Shown here one piece after another: positions 62,537-64,000 of a stretch of DNA of 64,000 bases. The stretch covers positions 62,001 through 126,000 of the forward strand of contig JBBDWV010000016.1 of NCBI GenBank assembly GCA_040902655.1, read 5' to 3'. Each line of letters begins with the position of its first letter. Position 1 is the stretch's first letter. Position numbers and translations under genes: made by a program. The notes under the pieces are model-generated. The model searched no databases. It saw nothing but the letters and a program-made list of their open reading frames with translations, and was not told the DNA's origin. The DNA comes from Mycobacteriales bacterium. Lineage in GTDB: Bacteria; Actinomycetota; Actinomycetes; Mycobacteriales; SCTD01.

Positions 62537-63208
62537 ATGCCTTCGCAATTGGCTCCACGTGCCGACCGGCGGCACCTGCGCCGCGCGGAGACCATCGAGC
62601 AGATCGTCCTCGTCGCGGTCGAGGTGATGGCCGAGCAGGGCGTGGCGGGTCTGTCGCTGGGCGAGGTGGCTCGCCGCATCGGCATCCGGCCCCCGTCGCT
62701 CTATGTCTACTTCGATTCCAAGCATGCGGTGTACGACGCCGTGTTCACCCGTGGCTGGCGCAGCGTCGCGGCGGCGATGGAGCAGCTCGGGCCACCGGAG
62801 GAGGGCACGGACCTACCGGCATACGCCCTGGAGATGGCGCGGACCTTTGTCCGCTGGGCAGTGCAGAACCCGGTCCACTCCCAGCTCATGGGCTGGCGAC
62901 CGGTCCCCGGCTACGAGCCGTCGGCCGAGGCGTACGAGCCCGCCGTCGCGGTGCTGGAGCGATCGCTCGAGGTCATCACGCAGCTGCAGTCGCTGGGCCT
63001 GTTCCACGCCGACGTCCCCACCGAGGAGCTCATGCGCGGCTGGACGGTGCTGATCAGCGGCGTGATGACCCAGCAGCTCGCGAACGCACCAGAACAGTCC
63101 TTCGAGACCGGCACCTACACCTCGATGCTGCCTCAACTGGTGCAGATGTTCCTGGCGCACTACGCGCCGGACACCCACACACCGGCCTGCGGGGAGGGGA
63201 AACCATGA
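62537..63208 (+). CDS. TetR-family regulator
   Basis: 223 residues. Helix-turn-helix G-L-S-L-G-E-V-A-R-R-I-G-I-R-P-P-S-L-Y-V near residue 40. C-terminal domain of WHG/TetR_C type. CTACCTAATGATCGTAGG just upstream is a possible operator. ATGA overlap with the next gene, so probably controls it. Confidence 0.9.
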   Translation: MPSQLAPRADRRHLRRAETIEQIVLVAVEVMAEQGVAGLSLGEVARRIGIRPPSLYVYFDSKHAVYDAVFTRGWRSVAAAMEQLGPPEEGTDLPAYALEMARTFVRWAVQNPVHSQLMGWRPVPGYEPSAEAYEPAVAVLERSLEVITQLQSLGLFHADVPTEELMRGWTVLISGVMTQQLANAPEQSFETGTYTSMLPQLVQMFLAHYAPDTHTPACGEGKP

Positions 63209-63993
63209 CCGAGCAAGCGAATGCGCCCACCGAGCGCGCGCACGCGACCACTGCACGCCGTCCCGCGCTCGACCGCCACGTCGCGATGCGCCTGGCGGCG
63301 ACCGAGTACGAACGGGTATCTGTCCAGCTGGCGTCGCTGTCGCCTGAGGACTGGACCAGGCCGAGCGGCTGCCCGCCGTGGGACGTGCGCGCGTTGGCGA
63401 CGCATGCCCTCGGGATGGCGCAGATGGCCGCCTCGCTGCGCGAGCAGCTGCGCCAGATGCGCAAGGCCAAGCGGGCCGGCGGCATCTTCATCGACGCACT
63501 GACCGGGCTCCAGGTCGACGAGCACCGCGACCTGTCACCGCAGCAGGTCCGCGACCGGCTCCGTCAGGTCGGGCCGCGCGCCGCGAAGGCACGACGGCGT
63601 ACGCCCGGCCTCGTCCGGCGGAGAACCATGCCGGACGAGCAGCCGCTCGGCGGTCGGCCGGACAGCGGCACCGAACGCTGGACGTTCGGCTACCTCGTCG
63701 ACGTCATCCTCACCCGCGACCCGTGGATGCACCGGACCGACATCGCCGCGGCAACCGGGCGGCCGCTCGAACTCACCGCCGAGCACGACGGGGTGCTCGT
63801 CGCGGACGTCGTCCAGGAGTGGGCCGCGCGGCACGGCTCCCCGTGCAGGCTCATCCTGACCGGCCCGGCCGGCGGCAGTTGGACGTTCGGCGCCGGCGGT
63901 CCCGAGATGGGGCTCGACGCCGTCGAGTTCTGCCGGATCCTTGCCGGGCGCGGCTCCGGCGAGGGGCTGCTCGCGACCGAGGTCCCCTTCTGA
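63205..63993 (+). CDS. Maleylpyruvate-isomerase-family (DinB-like) enzyme
   Basis: 262 residues. W-T-R-P-S-G-C-P-P-W-D-V-R-A-L-A-T-H near 50 is the MDMPI N-domain motif with metal-binding His; R-D-P-W-M-H-R-T-D near 170 supplies another. Mycothiol-dependent in many actinobacteria. Substrate unknown; coupled to the TetR gene. Confidence 0.82.
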   Translation: MTEQANAPTERAHATTARRPALDRHVAMRLAATEYERVSVQLASLSPEDWTRPSGCPPWDVRALATHALGMAQMAASLREQLRQMRKAKRAGGIFIDALTGLQVDEHRDLSPQQVRDRLRQVGPRAAKARRRTPGLVRRRTMPDEQPLGGRPDSGTERWTFGYLVDVILTRDPWMHRTDIAAATGRPLELTAEHDGVLVADVVQEWAARHGSPCRLILTGPAGGSWTFGAGGPEMGLDAVEFCRILAGRGSGEGLLATEVPF

Positions 63994-64000
63994 GCGCTCG

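Overview
The window is very GC-rich. Genes overlap tightly (ATGA, GTGA and TTGA junctions) and GTG starts are frequent. A mycothiol-type maleylpyruvate-isomerase-family enzyme and actinobacterial housekeeping genes point to an actinobacterium, plausibly near Geodermatophilales or Frankiales. That placement is inferred from gene content; no marker-gene tree was run.

Layout. (1) 0-10.5 kb: end of an L-lactate permease, convergent lutABC, then comEA, plsY, degV, leuS, a PAP2 membrane protein and a DUF2231-Rieske protein. (2) 10.7-30.6 kb: a [NiFe]-hydrogenase island. It holds a minus-strand maturation operon (hypC, a SIS-HypC fusion, a SIS isomerase, hypD, hypE, hypF, a small unknown), the large and small subunits, a maturation protease plus a degenerate sister, a NifU-like scaffold, a TPR protein, a degenerate biotin-ligase-like protein, two small regulators or unknowns, a PadR regulator with a frameshift, and six CooC/MinD-like P-loop ATPases. 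No hypA or hypB is present. (3) 30.7-49.6 kb: secreted and membrane proteins of poorly known role. These include two related pairs of BNR-propeller plus signal-AYAC proteins, two FtsH proteases, two zinc-finger/TM proteins, a zinc-type ArsR with a His-rich protein, and a large secreted VWA protein. A 1.1-kb gene-free stretch full of inverted and tandem repeats lies inside. (4) 49.6-59.1 kb: urea ABC importer urtABCDE and urease ureABCFGD, without ureE. (5) 59.4-64 kb: tRNA-Ala(GGC), histidine phosphatase, rsfS, LytR-type protein, nadD, TetR and a DinB/MDMPI enzyme.

Main observation. The ATPase gene at 18141-18875 has an in-frame TGA at 18456-18458. It falls exactly where CooC-type paralogues in the same window carry the second Cys of the metal-binding CxC motif (C-P-TGA-C-G against C-V-C-C-G at 29082-29828). 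The reading frame continues to a normal C-terminus. A 7-bp hairpin with an A-G-U-U loop begins 12 nt after the TGA, in the range of bacterial SECIS elements. This suggests a selenocysteine-containing nickel-chaperone-like ATPase for hydrogenase maturation.

How it fits together. HypCDEF would build Fe(CN)2CO. The CooC-like ATPases may deliver or gate nickel in place of HypAB. The NifU-like protein would supply Fe-S, and the protease would trim the large subunit after His620. Urease is a second nickel enzyme in the window. A shared palindrome (TAGATG-N7-CATMTA) lies before the hydrogenase genes, the ATPase pair and a secreted-protein gene, hinting at a common regulator.
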